DNA from: Clostridioides difficile ATCC 9689 = DSM 1296
GTDB taxonomy: Bacteria > Bacillota > Clostridia > Peptostreptococcales > Peptostreptococcaceae
Length of the DNA: 64,000 bases
Reading direction: 5' to 3'
NCBI RefSeq assembly: GCF_001077535.1
Contig: NZ_CP011968.1
Coordinates: 3,100,001-3,164,000 of the forward strand
Part shown: positions 38,841 through 47,742 of the stretch, piece by piece
Numbering within the stretch: position 1 is the first letter of the stretch
How the letters are laid out: each line of letters starts with the position of its first letter
Translations under genes and position numbers: made by a program
The notes under the pieces: model-generated
Told to the model about the DNA's origin: nothing
The model's input: only the letters and a program-made list of their open reading frames with translations
Database searches by the model: none

Positions 38841-40223
38841 TTATAGACCTGGAAGTGGTATAATTCCATTTATAACACTAAGCAATAAAATCATTATAAA
38901 TGCTACAACTCCAGCAATGGTTCCTCCAATTGTCCAAGAGTTTAAAGTATCTTTAACTGATAATCCACTAAATCTTGAAAGTACCCAGAATCCAGAATCA
39001 TTTGGAAGGGAGAAACCAACTCCTCCAGCACATATAGCAAGCCCTACTAAAACTGGTGACATTCCAGTTGCCAAAATTGTAGGTCCTAAAATTGATGATG
39101 TTGTTACTAAGGCTACAGTAGCAGAACCTTGAGAAATTCTAAGCAAGGCACTTAATAAGAATCCAAGCACTACAACTGATATACTAAGACCAGACATAGT
39201 ATCAACTAAGAAGTTACCTATACCACTTGCATTTATAACACTGCCAAACGCACCACCTGAACCTGTTATCAATAATATTAGCCCTGCTGAATCAGCAGCT
39301 TCAATAACTACATCTCCCATAGGTTTATTTATGTATTTCTTTAAAAATCCTATTGCCACCAATATTCCAAGAAGTATTGCTATGTTTTTATCTCCTATAA
39401 ATGCAAGTACTCCACTCATTGTAGAACCTTTTTCTAAGAACATACTAAATACATTTGATATAAGTATAAGAAGTATTGGGAACAATAAAGAAAACATAGA
39501 AATTCCAAAACCTGGTGCTTTAGAAGAATCATCATCTTCAATTTTTATGCTATCTTTTCCCTGCTCTAAATTTTTTTCTCTATCATTCTCATCAATAGCA
39601 TAAGCTGGATATTTTTCAAAACGTTTTCCATAAATCCATCCACCTATAAGAGCTGCTGGAAAAGCAACAATTATAGAATAAAGTATAAAACTACCTACAT
39701 TTGCATTTACATTTGCTGCAACTGCTAAAGGTCCTGGTGTAGGTATTACAAGTGCATGACCTACTATAGTCCCAACTCCTAATGCACATACAAAAACCAT
39801 TAGAGATTTCTTAGTTACTCTCGAAACATACTTAATTATAGGCATCATTATAACAAAAGCTGCATCCATAAAAACTGGAATTGAAATTAAAAAACCTGCT
39901 GTAGTTACTGCTAAAGCACTGTTTTTTTCTCCAGTCTTAGCTAACAACCCCTTTGCAATAGATTCTGTTGCTCTTGATTCTGAAAGAATATTTCCAAATA
40001 TTATTCCAAGTCCAATTACAATACCTATACTACCTAATGTATTTCCAAATCCAGTCGATATTGTGGTTGATATTTCATTTATAGGCATTCTAACCATAAA
40101 GCCTGTAATTATAGATGTTATCAGTAATGCCAAAAATGGATTTACTTTAAATTTAATAATCGATACAAGTAAAATTCCTATAGATATAACAAATGCTATC
40201 AAAAGTCCATATCCTGTAATCAT
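38841..40223 (-). CDS. GntP-family gluconate/acid-sugar:H+ symporter
   Basis: The 460-residue membrane protein has about 12 hydrophobic segments with GntP hallmarks: VIPTPGPLAVAANVNANVG, a central cytoplasmic loop with an acidic stretch (SIKIEDDDSS), and RISQGSATVALVTTSSI plus AGGVGFSLPNDSGFWV. Members import gluconate and related hydroxy acids. It lies between kinase and dehydrogenase and likely imports their substrate. Confidence 0.9.
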   Translation of the reverse strand: MITGYGLLIAFVISIGILLVSIIKFKVNPFLALLITSIITGFMVRMPINEISTTISTGFGNTLGSIGIVIGLGIIFGNILSESRATESIAKGLLAKTGEKNSALAVTTAGFLISIPVFMDAAFVIMMPIIKYVSRVTKKSLMVFVCALGVGTIVGHALVIPTPGPLAVAANVNANVGSFILYSIIVAFPAALIGGWIYGKRFEKYPAYAIDENDREKNLEQGKDSIKIEDDDSSKAPGFGISMFSLLFPILLILISNVFSMFLEKGSTMSGVLAFIGDKNIAILLGILVAIGFLKKYINKPMGDVVIEAADSAGLILLITGSGGAFGSVINASGIGNFLVDTMSGLSISVVVLGFLLSALLRISQGSATVALVTTSSILGPTILATGMSPVLVGLAICAGGVGFSLPNDSGFWVLSRFSGLSVKDTLNSWTIGGTIAGVVAFIMILLLSVINGIIPLPGL

Positions 40224-40358
40224 AATCTTTACCCCTTTATCATTCTACTTTATTATTTATCAATTTTATTTTTCTTTTACTATGATAACTTAACCTCGCT
40301 GTATTTATATAATCTAATCCTAATAATATGTATTTAATTATATTGATATATTTAAATA

Positions 40359-41249
40359 TTAATTATTGTGTTTTTTTATTTCAACACCTGCCAACTTTTC
40401 AAAATACTGTGCTATTCCACTATGGTCATCTTCCAAATGTCCATGTACTTTTAATGTCTGCATAATTTCTAATAATTGACTTGTCATAGGTAGTGGTACA
40501 TCTAAATTGTGTGCTGTTTGCATTACATTCTTAATATCTTTCAAATTAATAGATATTTTTCCACCTGGTTTAAAATCACGATTCATAATCATTGGTATCT
40601 TCACATCCAATATTGTACTACCAGCTAGGCCTCCTCTTATTGCCTTATATACTTTTTCTGGGTCTGCACCTGCTTTTGCTGCAAGTACAAATGCCTCAGA
40701 AACTGCTGCTATCGTCAAATTAACTATTACTTGGTTTGTAAGTTTTGTAACACTTCCACTACCATTATCTCCAATTAAAATAGATGAGCTTCCCATTATA
40801 TTAAAAAATGGCTCTACTTTCTTATAAATTTCTTCCTTACCACCAGCCATAAAAGCAAGTGTACCATCAATCGCTTTTGGCTCCCCTCCACTTACTGGTG
40901 AGTCTATAAATTCTAAGCCCATATCTTTTAATTTATTTGCACACAATATTGATTCTGTAGGAGTAACTGAACTCATATCGACTACTATACTTCCTTCTTT
41001 TAAAGTTTTTGCCAATCCATCCATCCCAAACAATATATCCTGCACAATAGTTCCATTTGGAAGGATTGTAAATACAATATCACATTCTTGACCCATTTCT
41101 AAAACACTTGCGTATTTTGCTCCACATGATATAAGTTCATCCACAGCAGATTTATTAATGTCATACACCAAAAGATTAAATCCATCTTTTAATAAATTTT
41201 TTGCCATTGGCTTTCCCATTATTCCTAATCCAATAAATCCCAATTTCAT
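40359..41249 (-). CDS. GarR-like 2-hydroxy-3-oxopropionate reductase / beta-hydroxyacid dehydrogenase
   Basis: The 296-residue protein has an NAD(P) Rossmann motif (MKLGFIGLGIMGKPMAKNL), the substrate-binding signature FIDSPVSGGEPKA, the catalytic Lys in GSGSVTKLTNQVIV, and the C-terminal all-helical domain with KDIKNVMQTAHNLDVPLP. The family covers tartronate-semialdehyde reductase and L-threonate or D-erythronate dehydrogenases. The real start is the ATG at 41249; the longer frame begins inside the GGAGGG ribosome site. First gene of the acid-sugar operon, behind cre and GntR-type sites. Confidence 0.88.
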   Translation of the reverse strand: MKLGFIGLGIMGKPMAKNLLKDGFNLLVYDINKSAVDELISCGAKYASVLEMGQECDIVFTILPNGTIVQDILFGMDGLAKTLKEGSIVVDMSSVTPTESILCANKLKDMGLEFIDSPVSGGEPKAIDGTLAFMAGGKEEIYKKVEPFFNIMGSSSILIGDNGSGSVTKLTNQVIVNLTIAAVSEAFVLAAKAGADPEKVYKAIRGGLAGSTILDVKIPMIMNRDFKPGGKISINLKDIKNVMQTAHNLDVPLPMTSQLLEIMQTLKVHGHLEDDHSGIAQYFEKLAGVEIKKHNN

Positions 41250-41277
41250 TTTATAACCCTCCATATCTTCACATTTT

Positions 41278-41291
41278 TGAAAACGTTTTTT
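41278..41291 (-). promoter_or_regulatory. cre-like CcpA site
   Basis: TGAAAACGTTTTTT matches the CcpA cre consensus (TGNAANCGNTTNCW) closely and lies 29 bases before the dehydrogenase start, where bound CcpA would block transcription. It suggests glucose repression of the acid-sugar operon. Confidence 0.65.
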
Positions 41292-41299
41292 ATGTTTTA

Positions 41300-41326
41300 G
41301 AGTATACTACATACCAGTATACCGGT
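41300..41326. promoter_or_regulatory. Paired GTATAC operator, likely for the adjacent GntR regulator
   Basis: Two GTATAC-centred palindromes lie 15 bp centre-to-centre: AGTATACT (41301-41308, perfect) and ACCAGTATACCGGT (41313-41326, one mismatch). GntR/FadR-subfamily operators are short palindromes with GT...AC arms. Both sit in the promoter region of the dehydrogenase gene. Confidence 0.55.
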
Positions 41327-41659
41327 CAATATAAAATATAAAAGTATTTATTTTAACAATAAATAGTAATTTTTAAAGTCATTTATTATATTTAGTCATC
41401 CTATATAAGTTTTAATACATACTATTGTTTTCAAATATAATATACTACTTTTACAGTTTTGTATTTTAACTAATTTCAATTAGTTTTAATTAATCTGCCT
41501 TTAATGTTAATCATGCTTCACACTTCAATAATTTTTTATATTTTTTAATCTTATCTGCAATTTAAATTGCAAAAGATTGACCTTATTTTCACTATGTTGT
41601 ATGCTTAAAATTATATAAGTTTTTGTATTTTTATATTGTTTAGGGGGGTATTATTAAGT

Positions 41660-42331
41660 ATGGCTACATTTAAAAGATTACAAGAACAAGCATATGACTA
41701 CTTAAAAGAATTGATACTATCTGGAGAAATGATAGAAAATGAAATATATTCTGAAACAAAACTTGCTAGTGAAATAGGTATCTCTAGAACACCTATAAGA
41801 GATGCTCTTCAAAGACTTAGTCAAGATGGATTTATAGATATAATTCCAAGCAAAGGATTTAGAATCCATCAAATTACAGCAAATGAAATTGTAGAGATAT
41901 TCCAAATACGCTCTGCAATAGAAGGATTTTGTACTTTTTTAATTACAAGTCAATACAAAGAACCTAGAGCAGTAGAAACTATAAGTAAATTAAAACATCT
42001 TTTAGATAAACAAAAAGATATTTTATTAGGTGATAAAAATTTAAACTCATTTGCAGAATACGATACATTATTTCACACAACTATAGTTTCATATGCTCAA
42101 AATACTGAATTTGACAAAATGTTTAACAATTATATGTACAGAATAAAAAAATTAGCTCTCGATTCATTGTCACATGAAGGAAGGCTTGAAACAACATTAA
42201 AAGAGCACACAGATATTTTTAATAATATTGCAAATGGATGTATTGAAGATATTTACAGAACTACTCTCATTCATATGGAAACTCCTAAATACATTAATTT
42301 AGAAGATTTTTGTAACAATAAGTTATTTTAG
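41660..42331 (+). CDS. GntR/FadR-family transcriptional regulator
   Basis: The 223-residue protein has an N-terminal winged helix (KLASEIGISRTPIRDALQRLSQDGFI; IIPSKGFRIHQI) and a C-terminal FCD effector domain (IRSAIEGFC; EYDTLFHTTIVSY; LKEHTDIFNNI) whose Asp/His residues usually bind a metal and an organic acid. It diverges from the acid-sugar cluster, so it probably senses that substrate. The best start is the ATG at 41660 behind a GGGGGG run. A C-terminal tail is short but not truncated. Confidence 0.88.
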   Translation: MATFKRLQEQAYDYLKELILSGEMIENEIYSETKLASEIGISRTPIRDALQRLSQDGFIDIIPSKGFRIHQITANEIVEIFQIRSAIEGFCTFLITSQYKEPRAVETISKLKHLLDKQKDILLGDKNLNSFAEYDTLFHTTIVSYAQNTEFDKMFNNYMYRIKKLALDSLSHEGRLETTLKEHTDIFNNIANGCIEDIYRTTLIHMETPKYINLEDFCNNKLF

Positions 42332-42442
42332 TATTATACTTTCATTTATTAAAAATATATCTATCTCAAATTAATTTCCTAATTTATAAAAAATATTCTA
42401 TAATTATATTGTAACTAATACTTATTCTAAGGAGTGATTTTT

Positions 42443-42982
42443 TTGAACGAAGATGTTGTAACTAATGAAACTATTGACAAAGATTATGCTATTGAAGAAG
42501 TTCGTATGGCATGCAAACATTTTGGTGATTTATATTTTTATTTTTCCAAAGTGTTATTTGAAGAGTTTGGTGAAGATAAAACTAGCGAAATATTAAGAAA
42601 AGTTTTATTTGAAAGGTCTGAAGAAAGAGCTATTGCTATGAGAGAGAGAGCTCATGAAAATGGAGATGAATTAATTGCAGACAATATTATTAGCACAACT
42701 GATGTTCCATTTCTAGGATGGGTTCCTGAATTTGAAGAGTTACATTGCCCCTATGGAGCTTCCTGGCTTTTAAGATTTGAGGAAAATCCTTGGTTTAAAA
42801 AATTTGCTTCTCTTTACTGTGATGTTACAGATACTACTGTAGCTGAAGTATTTACAGGAGATACTTCCCATAAAATAACAAAAAACATTCTATGGGGAGA
42901 TAAAAGTTGTGAAAGAATATATTTCCATGATGACAAGGTATCTGAAGGTAAATATACTTATGGAAATAAAAACTGTAAATAA
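42443..42982 (+). CDS. L-2-amino-thiazoline-4-carboxylate hydrolase-like protein
   Basis: The 179-residue protein resembles the ATC-hydrolase-type family (PF14196): an N-terminal helical half, FLGWVPEFEELHCPYGASWLL in the middle, and CDVTDTTVAEVFTGDTSHKIT toward the end. Those enzymes open the thiazoline ring on the way to L-cysteine, but many paralogues are uncharacterised. The start is probably TTG at 42443 after GGAG; a GTG at 42434 overlaps the ribosome site. Monocistronic. Confidence 0.65.
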   Translation: MNEDVVTNETIDKDYAIEEVRMACKHFGDLYFYFSKVLFEEFGEDKTSEILRKVLFERSEERAIAMRERAHENGDELIADNIISTTDVPFLGWVPEFEELHCPYGASWLLRFEENPWFKKFASLYCDVTDTTVAEVFTGDTSHKITKNILWGDKSCERIYFHDDKVSEGKYTYGNKNCK

Positions 42983-43191
42983 ATAATTTAAATTTTCTAT
43001 ATTCATATACTATATTTTGTACTTTTTCATATAAATATTATAACTAGTCTTTTATTTTACTTTTGTTTAACCTAAAGATAATTTACTTTTAATCTATATG
43101 AATTATCATATAAATAATCAGAAAGTTATCTTTATAAATTATAGTTTTAGATTTATAATTTATAAAATATTTATGTTCTTTGTAAAATTTT

Positions 43192-43205
43192 TTAGAAGCT
43201 TCTAA
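43192..43205. promoter_or_regulatory. Perfect 14-bp palindrome upstream of the 102-residue gene
   Basis: TTAGAAGCTTCTAA is a perfect palindrome about 39 bases before the start at 43244, positioned between plausible -35 and -10 elements. It could be a repressor site; the regulator is unknown. Confidence 0.35.
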
Positions 43206-43243
43206 TGTTATGCTATAAAACTATCTTGAGAAGGGCTGATTGA

Positions 43244-43552
43244 ATGTTTAATAAAATATATGAAAAGAAAGAATTTATAGTTTTTCAAGTTAAAAAAGGT
43301 TATGTAGTTTATAATACTAGAAAGAGTTTTGAAGAAGGTCATACACATTTAAAGCATTTTGAAGCAGCAAAGACAGCTATTGATTTAGCAATAAATAAAA
43401 AGATTCCTAGAAGCAAAGATGGATATTATCTGACTAGTTTAATTCGCATAAGTGATGATGGTTATTACATTGATAAGTTAAGCGAATTGTTATATGTTAG
43501 AGAACAAAAAGGTAAAAAAGAAAAGTACTGTAATTCTGGTTATCAGATGTAA
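43244..43552 (+). CDS. Hypothetical protein, 102 residues
   Basis: I do not recognise a family. It is basic and soluble with no signal or membrane segment, and carries alternating strand/helix character: KKEFIVFQVKKGYVVYNTRKSF, a helix HFEAAKTAIDLAINKKIPRS, then LIRISDDGYYIDKLSELLYVREQKG. The pattern suggests a compact alpha-beta domain. The ribosome site (GAAGGGC) is weak. It is bounded by a palindrome upstream and a terminator downstream, so it is a single-gene unit. Confidence 0.65.
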   Translation: MFNKIYEKKEFIVFQVKKGYVVYNTRKSFEEGHTHLKHFEAAKTAIDLAINKKIPRSKDGYYLTSLIRISDDGYYIDKLSELLYVREQKGKKEKYCNSGYQM

Positions 43553-43607
43553 CAAGACTAGTTGTGAATTATAAGTACCAATCATAAATACCTTTAGTCT
43601 TAAAATC

Positions 43608-43656
43608 AAAGAGTATCAGTAAATCTATAAAAAAACAACTTACTGATACTCTTTTT
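43608..43656. terminator. Bidirectional terminator between the 102-residue gene and the ABC operon
   Basis: AAAGAGTATCAGTAA and TTACTGATACTCTTT form a perfect 15-bp stem with A- and T-tracts on both sides; the two flanking genes converge on it. Confidence 0.85.
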
Positions 43657-43713
43657 AATTATATGATTAATATTTGAATTTGATACAAAATTTTATACAA
43701 AAGTTTATGTTAT

Positions 43714-45504
43714 CTATTCTGATTCTTTGTCTGCAAATTGGCTATTATAAAGCTTCTCATAAAATCCACCCTTTTCCATTAATTCATCATGATTCCCCTG
43801 CTCTATAATACTTCCATTATTCATAACTAAAATCAAGTCAGCATTGCGAATTGTAGAAAGTCTATGTGCTATAACAAAACTAGTTCTACCATTCATAAGA
43901 TTTCTCATTGCTTTTTGAAGCATAAGTTCCAGCCTAGTATCAACAGAACTCGTAGCTTCATCAAGTATCAATATTGAAGGGTCTGATATAAAAGCTCTAG
44001 CTATGGTTAAAAGCTGTTTTTCCCCTAGAGATATATTAGATGCTTCTTCATTTAAAAACATATTGTATCCATCTGGAAGAGTGGTTATAAAGTGATGAAC
44101 ATTTGCTACTTTTGCTGCTTGTATAATTTCTTCTTTAGTAGCCCCAAATCTACCATATTCTATATTTTCAAAAATGGTTCCATTAAATAACCATGTATCT
44201 TGAAGCACCATACCAAACATTGAACGCAAATCTTTACGTTTCATATCTCTTATATCTACTCCATCAATTTTAATAGCACCTTTCTTTACATCATAAAACC
44301 TCATCAATAAGTTTATTAATGTTGTTTTACCTGCTCCAGTAGGTCCAACAATAGCTACCATCTGACCACTTTTTACTTCTGCATTTAAATCTTCTATTAA
44401 AGTTGAATTTTCTCCATATCCAAAATTAACATGCTCAAATGTAACATTTCCTTTTACATTTTCTATCTTAACTGGATTTTCAACATCAGGTATTTCCTCT
44501 TCTTCGTCTAAAATTTCAAATACACGTTCTATAGCTGCAAAAGAAGATTGTATTACTGTAGATAACTGAGTCATTTGTGAAAGTGGCTGATTTATCTGCC
44601 ATATATAACGCACAAATGCTTGTAAATTTCCTACTGTTATTCCTCCACTTACTGCATATATAGAACCGACAACTGCCACAGCTGCAATTCCAAAGTAAGT
44701 TACTAATGAAACCATAGGATTCATCATACTTGATATAAATTGTGCCTTAAATCCATTTTCACAAAGTTCTTGATTTACTTTTTTAAATTCTTTTATAGAA
44801 TCTTCTTCTTTACCATATAGTTTTATTTCATTAAATCCAGTATACATTTCTTGTACTTTCCCATTTAATTTTCCAAGAGCATTTTGTTGCAATGAAAATC
44901 TACTTTGAGATTTTTTTACTACAAATTTAGATACAAAATAACTAATTGGAATTATAAAAAGAGCTATAAGAGCCATATATATATTAATTGTAAACATCAT
45001 TGAAAGTGCCAAAATTATGACTAAGATTGAGTTTACAATTTGCATAAAACTCTGTTGCAATGCATTTGATATTGTATCTACATCATTTGATATACGACTT
45101 AATACATCTCCAAAACTATTACTATCAAAATAACTAATAGGCAATCTTCTTATTTTATTTTCGACTTCATTTCTTAAATCTCTCATTGTGTTTTGAATAG
45201 CATTCGTAAGTAGAAAACTTGAAGTATACGTAAAAATTGCATTGGCAAAATATATACATGCTAAAATCACCAATATTTTTGTTACATAATCAAAATTTAC
45301 GGAAGCCCCTGGTACTCCTTTTGCGATACTAATTACATCTTTAGTCAATTGTGTTATTATCAATCCTTCAGTTTTAGGTGCAAGTGCATTCATAGTAGCT
45401 GCTGAAATTATACATATAATAGCTATAATAAAGGAAAATTTATATTTCTTTACAAATGGAAGAAGTCTACCAATTGTTTTCTTAAAACCTTTAGACTTTT
45501 TCAT
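43714..45504 (-). CDS. ABC exporter half-transporter (degenerate signature subunit)
   Basis: The 596-residue protein has a six-helix exporter domain (about 20-320) then a nucleotide-binding domain with Walker A VGPTGAGKTTLI, Q-loop MVLQDTWLF, signature region SNISLGEKQLLTIAR (ISLGE instead of LSGGQ) and Walker B ILILDEATSSVD with intact catalytic Glu. Its start overlaps the stop of the upstream subunit (TAATG). Together they form a heterodimeric type IV ABC exporter of the multidrug type; the substrate is unknown. Confidence 0.92.
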   Translation of the reverse strand: MKKSKGFKKTIGRLLPFVKKYKFSFIIAIICIISAATMNALAPKTEGLIITQLTKDVISIAKGVPGASVNFDYVTKILVILACIYFANAIFTYTSSFLLTNAIQNTMRDLRNEVENKIRRLPISYFDSNSFGDVLSRISNDVDTISNALQQSFMQIVNSILVIILALSMMFTINIYMALIALFIIPISYFVSKFVVKKSQSRFSLQQNALGKLNGKVQEMYTGFNEIKLYGKEEDSIKEFKKVNQELCENGFKAQFISSMMNPMVSLVTYFGIAAVAVVGSIYAVSGGITVGNLQAFVRYIWQINQPLSQMTQLSTVIQSSFAAIERVFEILDEEEEIPDVENPVKIENVKGNVTFEHVNFGYGENSTLIEDLNAEVKSGQMVAIVGPTGAGKTTLINLLMRFYDVKKGAIKIDGVDIRDMKRKDLRSMFGMVLQDTWLFNGTIFENIEYGRFGATKEEIIQAAKVANVHHFITTLPDGYNMFLNEEASNISLGEKQLLTIARAFISDPSILILDEATSSVDTRLELMLQKAMRNLMNGRTSFVIAHRLSTIRNADLILVMNNGSIIEQGNHDELMEKGGFYEKLYNSQFADKESE

Positions 45505-47231
45505 TATTCTAATTCCTCCTTTTTTAACTGAGATGTTGCAATTTCATAGTATATTTCACAGTTTTTTAATAATTCTTTATGAGTTCCCATTCCTACAACT
45601 TGTCCTTCATTGAGTACTATAATCTTATCAGCATCAATAATAGAACTAATTCTCTGGGCAACAATCAATACAATTGCATCTTTTGTTTCCTTCTTCAATT
45701 TAGCACGAAGTATTGCATCAGTTTTAAAGTCAAGTGCAGAAAAACTATCATCAAAAATGTATATTTCAGGTCTTCTTATAATAGCCCTTGCAATAGAAAG
45801 TCTTTGTTTTTGACCTCCTGATACATTTGCTCCACCTTCACTAATCAATTCATCAAACTTTCTAGGTTTTTTTGATATAAACTCATATGCTTGTGCAACT
45901 TTTGCGGAATATTCTAATTCTGACTCTCCTGCCTTATGTTTCCCAAATCTAATATTATTTGCTATGCTACCAGTAAAAAGCAGTGATTTTTGAGGTATGA
46001 ATCCTATCTTTTTTCTTAAAGCTTTTAAATCATATTCTCTTATATCTACTCCATTTATCTTAATGCTACCTTCTGTTACATCATAAAATCTAGGTATCAA
46101 GTTAATTAGAGTACTTTTCCCACTACCAGTACTTCCTATAAAAGCGACTGTTTCACCTGTTTTTGCAGTAAATGAAATATCCTTAAGTACAGAAGCTTCT
46201 CCATCTGGATAGGTAAAAGTTACATTATCAAATTCTATGATACCCTTATTTTCAGTATCCTTAATTCCATTTTCAGGATTTTTTATCAATGGTTCTTCAT
46301 TTAATAGTTCTTTTATTCTATTTGCAGATACCTCTGCTCTTGGATACATAATAAATACCATTGAAAAAAGCATAATTGAAAACATGGCATGGAAAAGATA
46401 TTCCAAAAATGCAACCAACTGTCCAACTTGAAGCTCTCCAATATTTATCTTCTCACTTGAAATCCAAAATACAGCCAAAACAGCTATATTTAACAGTAAA
46501 AAGAATGCTGGTTGAGTAATTGACATAAGCTTAAATAGTTTCTTAGAAACATTAGCATAATATGTATTTGTTTTTTCAAATCGCTCTGTTTCATAATCAT
46601 CATTTCCAAAAGCTCTAATTACTCTTATTCCAGTTAAATTTTCTCTCGATATAAGGTTTAATTTATCTAGTCCTTTTTGTTGTTTTGAAGATATTGCCTG
46701 AGATACTTTTGCTATTATTGCTACTCCAATAATTATAAAAGGTACTGATATAGCCAATACTATAGAAAGTTCCACACTGGTTCTAATTGTCATTATTATA
46801 CTTATAATGAACATAACTGGAGTTAATAAGGCAGTCCTTAGTAGTATATTAACAAATTGTTGAATTTGAAATGCATCATTCGTTGTTCTTGTAATCATTG
46901 AAGAAATTCCAAATTTATTGTATTCAGTATGTGAAAATTCTTGTGATTTCTCAAATATGTCATTTCTTATATCTCTGGTTACACTTGTTGATACCTTAGC
47001 AGAACAATAACCCAACAATATACTACCTACAACCCCTATAATAGAAATAATAACAATCACTATTCCCATTTGTTTTATGTAAGCTATATTCTGATTTGCA
47101 ATACCATTGTCAATTATTTTAGCTATTATAGTTGGAATCCCCAACTCGACTAATGCAAAACTAAATATAGCCAGTATGTTTAATACTATTAATAACTTAT
47201 AATTCTTTAAATAACTTAAAATTAATTTCAT
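45504..47231 (-). CDS. ABC exporter half-transporter (degenerate Walker B subunit)
   Basis: The 575-residue protein has six transmembrane helices (first from KLLIVLNILAIFSFALVELG) and a nucleotide-binding domain with Walker A IGSTGSGKSTLI, an intact signature NVSGGQKQRLSIAR, but Walker B IYIFDDSFSALD with Asp replacing the catalytic Glu. With the partner's altered signature this makes one degenerate ATP site, the hallmark of heterodimeric exporters. The ATG at 47231 follows AAAGGAG; the longer frame has no ribosome site. It is preceded by an attenuator-like leader. Confidence 0.92.
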   Translation of the reverse strand: MKLILSYLKNYKLLIVLNILAIFSFALVELGIPTIIAKIIDNGIANQNIAYIKQMGIVIVIISIIGVVGSILLGYCSAKVSTSVTRDIRNDIFEKSQEFSHTEYNKFGISSMITRTTNDAFQIQQFVNILLRTALLTPVMFIISIIMTIRTSVELSIVLAISVPFIIIGVAIIAKVSQAISSKQQKGLDKLNLISRENLTGIRVIRAFGNDDYETERFEKTNTYYANVSKKLFKLMSITQPAFFLLLNIAVLAVFWISSEKINIGELQVGQLVAFLEYLFHAMFSIMLFSMVFIMYPRAEVSANRIKELLNEEPLIKNPENGIKDTENKGIIEFDNVTFTYPDGEASVLKDISFTAKTGETVAFIGSTGSGKSTLINLIPRFYDVTEGSIKINGVDIREYDLKALRKKIGFIPQKSLLFTGSIANNIRFGKHKAGESELEYSAKVAQAYEFISKKPRKFDELISEGGANVSGGQKQRLSIARAIIRRPEIYIFDDSFSALDFKTDAILRAKLKKETKDAIVLIVAQRISSIIDADKIIVLNEGQVVGMGTHKELLKNCEIYYEIATSQLKKEELE

Positions 47232-47305
47232 ATTTTTCTCCTTTCTTAATTTTTGAGATAGTGTAATCATGTAATAATACTAAATTTATAAATGCTTAAT
47301 TTTAT

Positions 47306-47342
47306 AAAAAAAGGAGAAAAGAGTTAACGCACTCTCTTCTCC
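47306..47342 (-). terminator. Attenuator hairpin upstream of the ABC exporter operon
   Basis: On the minus strand GGAGAAGAGAG pairs with CTCTTTTCTCC (one G-U pair), with an 8-base loop, followed by TTTTTTT. It sits between the promoter at 47383-47411 and the first ABC gene, so it must be read through for expression. Confidence 0.75.
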
Positions 47343-47347
47343 AGCAT
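47324..47347 (-). CDS. Possible 7-codon leader peptide inside the attenuator
   Basis: On the minus strand ATG CTG GAG AAG AGA GTG CGT TAA encodes MLEKRVR. The ORF covers the 5-prime arm of the terminator and its stop codon falls in the loop. A GGAGGG site lies 15 bases upstream of the ATG, farther than ideal; an in-frame ATT start would be closer. A ribosome stalled or moving here would block the hairpin. Translation is not shown by sequence alone. Confidence 0.35.
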   Translation of the reverse strand: MLEKRVR

Positions 47348-47382
47348 ATTCTTTTTAATACACCCTCCGACAAGTCGCTTAT

Positions 47383-47411
47383 ATGTTAACATATTTGACA
47401 AGTAATGTCAA
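47383..47411 (-). promoter_or_regulatory. Promoter and palindromic operators of the ABC exporter operon
   Basis: On the minus strand TTGACA (47411-47406), 17-base spacer, TAACAT (47388-47383). Two palindromes overlap it: TTGACA-TTACT-TGTCAA over the -35 and ATATGTTAACATAT over the -10. The layout suggests repressor control; no repressor gene is adjacent. Confidence 0.65.
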
Positions 47412-47475
47412 TTCATATAGCCAAAAGTCTTTTAAATGCTTCGTTTCATAACATTGTAACAAATTGGCATGTAAT

Positions 47476-47742
47476 TTATTTTTGTTTTTTACTGTATTCC
47501 AATTTTACAAGTTCTCCAATATTACTAGCTTTCTTAAAATTCAAATTAGTCTTGTCTATACCAGACTTAAATAGTGAAATCCCTCTCCCCAATATTATTG
47601 GCAATATATATATATAATAATCATCAATTAAGTTATCTTTCATAAATAATTTTACTATATCGCCTCCACCAACTATCCAAATATCTTTTTTATCCTTCTC
47701 TTTTCCAATTTGCTCAATTAATTTTTTAGGTTCTAAATTAAT
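47476..47742 (-). pseudogene. 5-prime-truncated dihydrofolate-reductase-family (RibD C-terminal-like) gene
   Basis: The frame is open for about 88 residues with clear family motifs: KKDIWIVGGGDIVKLFMKDNLID, then ILPIILGRGISLFKSG and a C-terminal LVKLEYSKKQK. A stop lies immediately upstream in frame and no start or N-terminal cofactor-binding half (about 85 residues) is found between it and 48039. The fragment thus looks like a decayed reductase. The rest of the gap to 48039 is AT-rich and holds no recognisable feature except the promoter region of the next gene. Confidence 0.75.
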
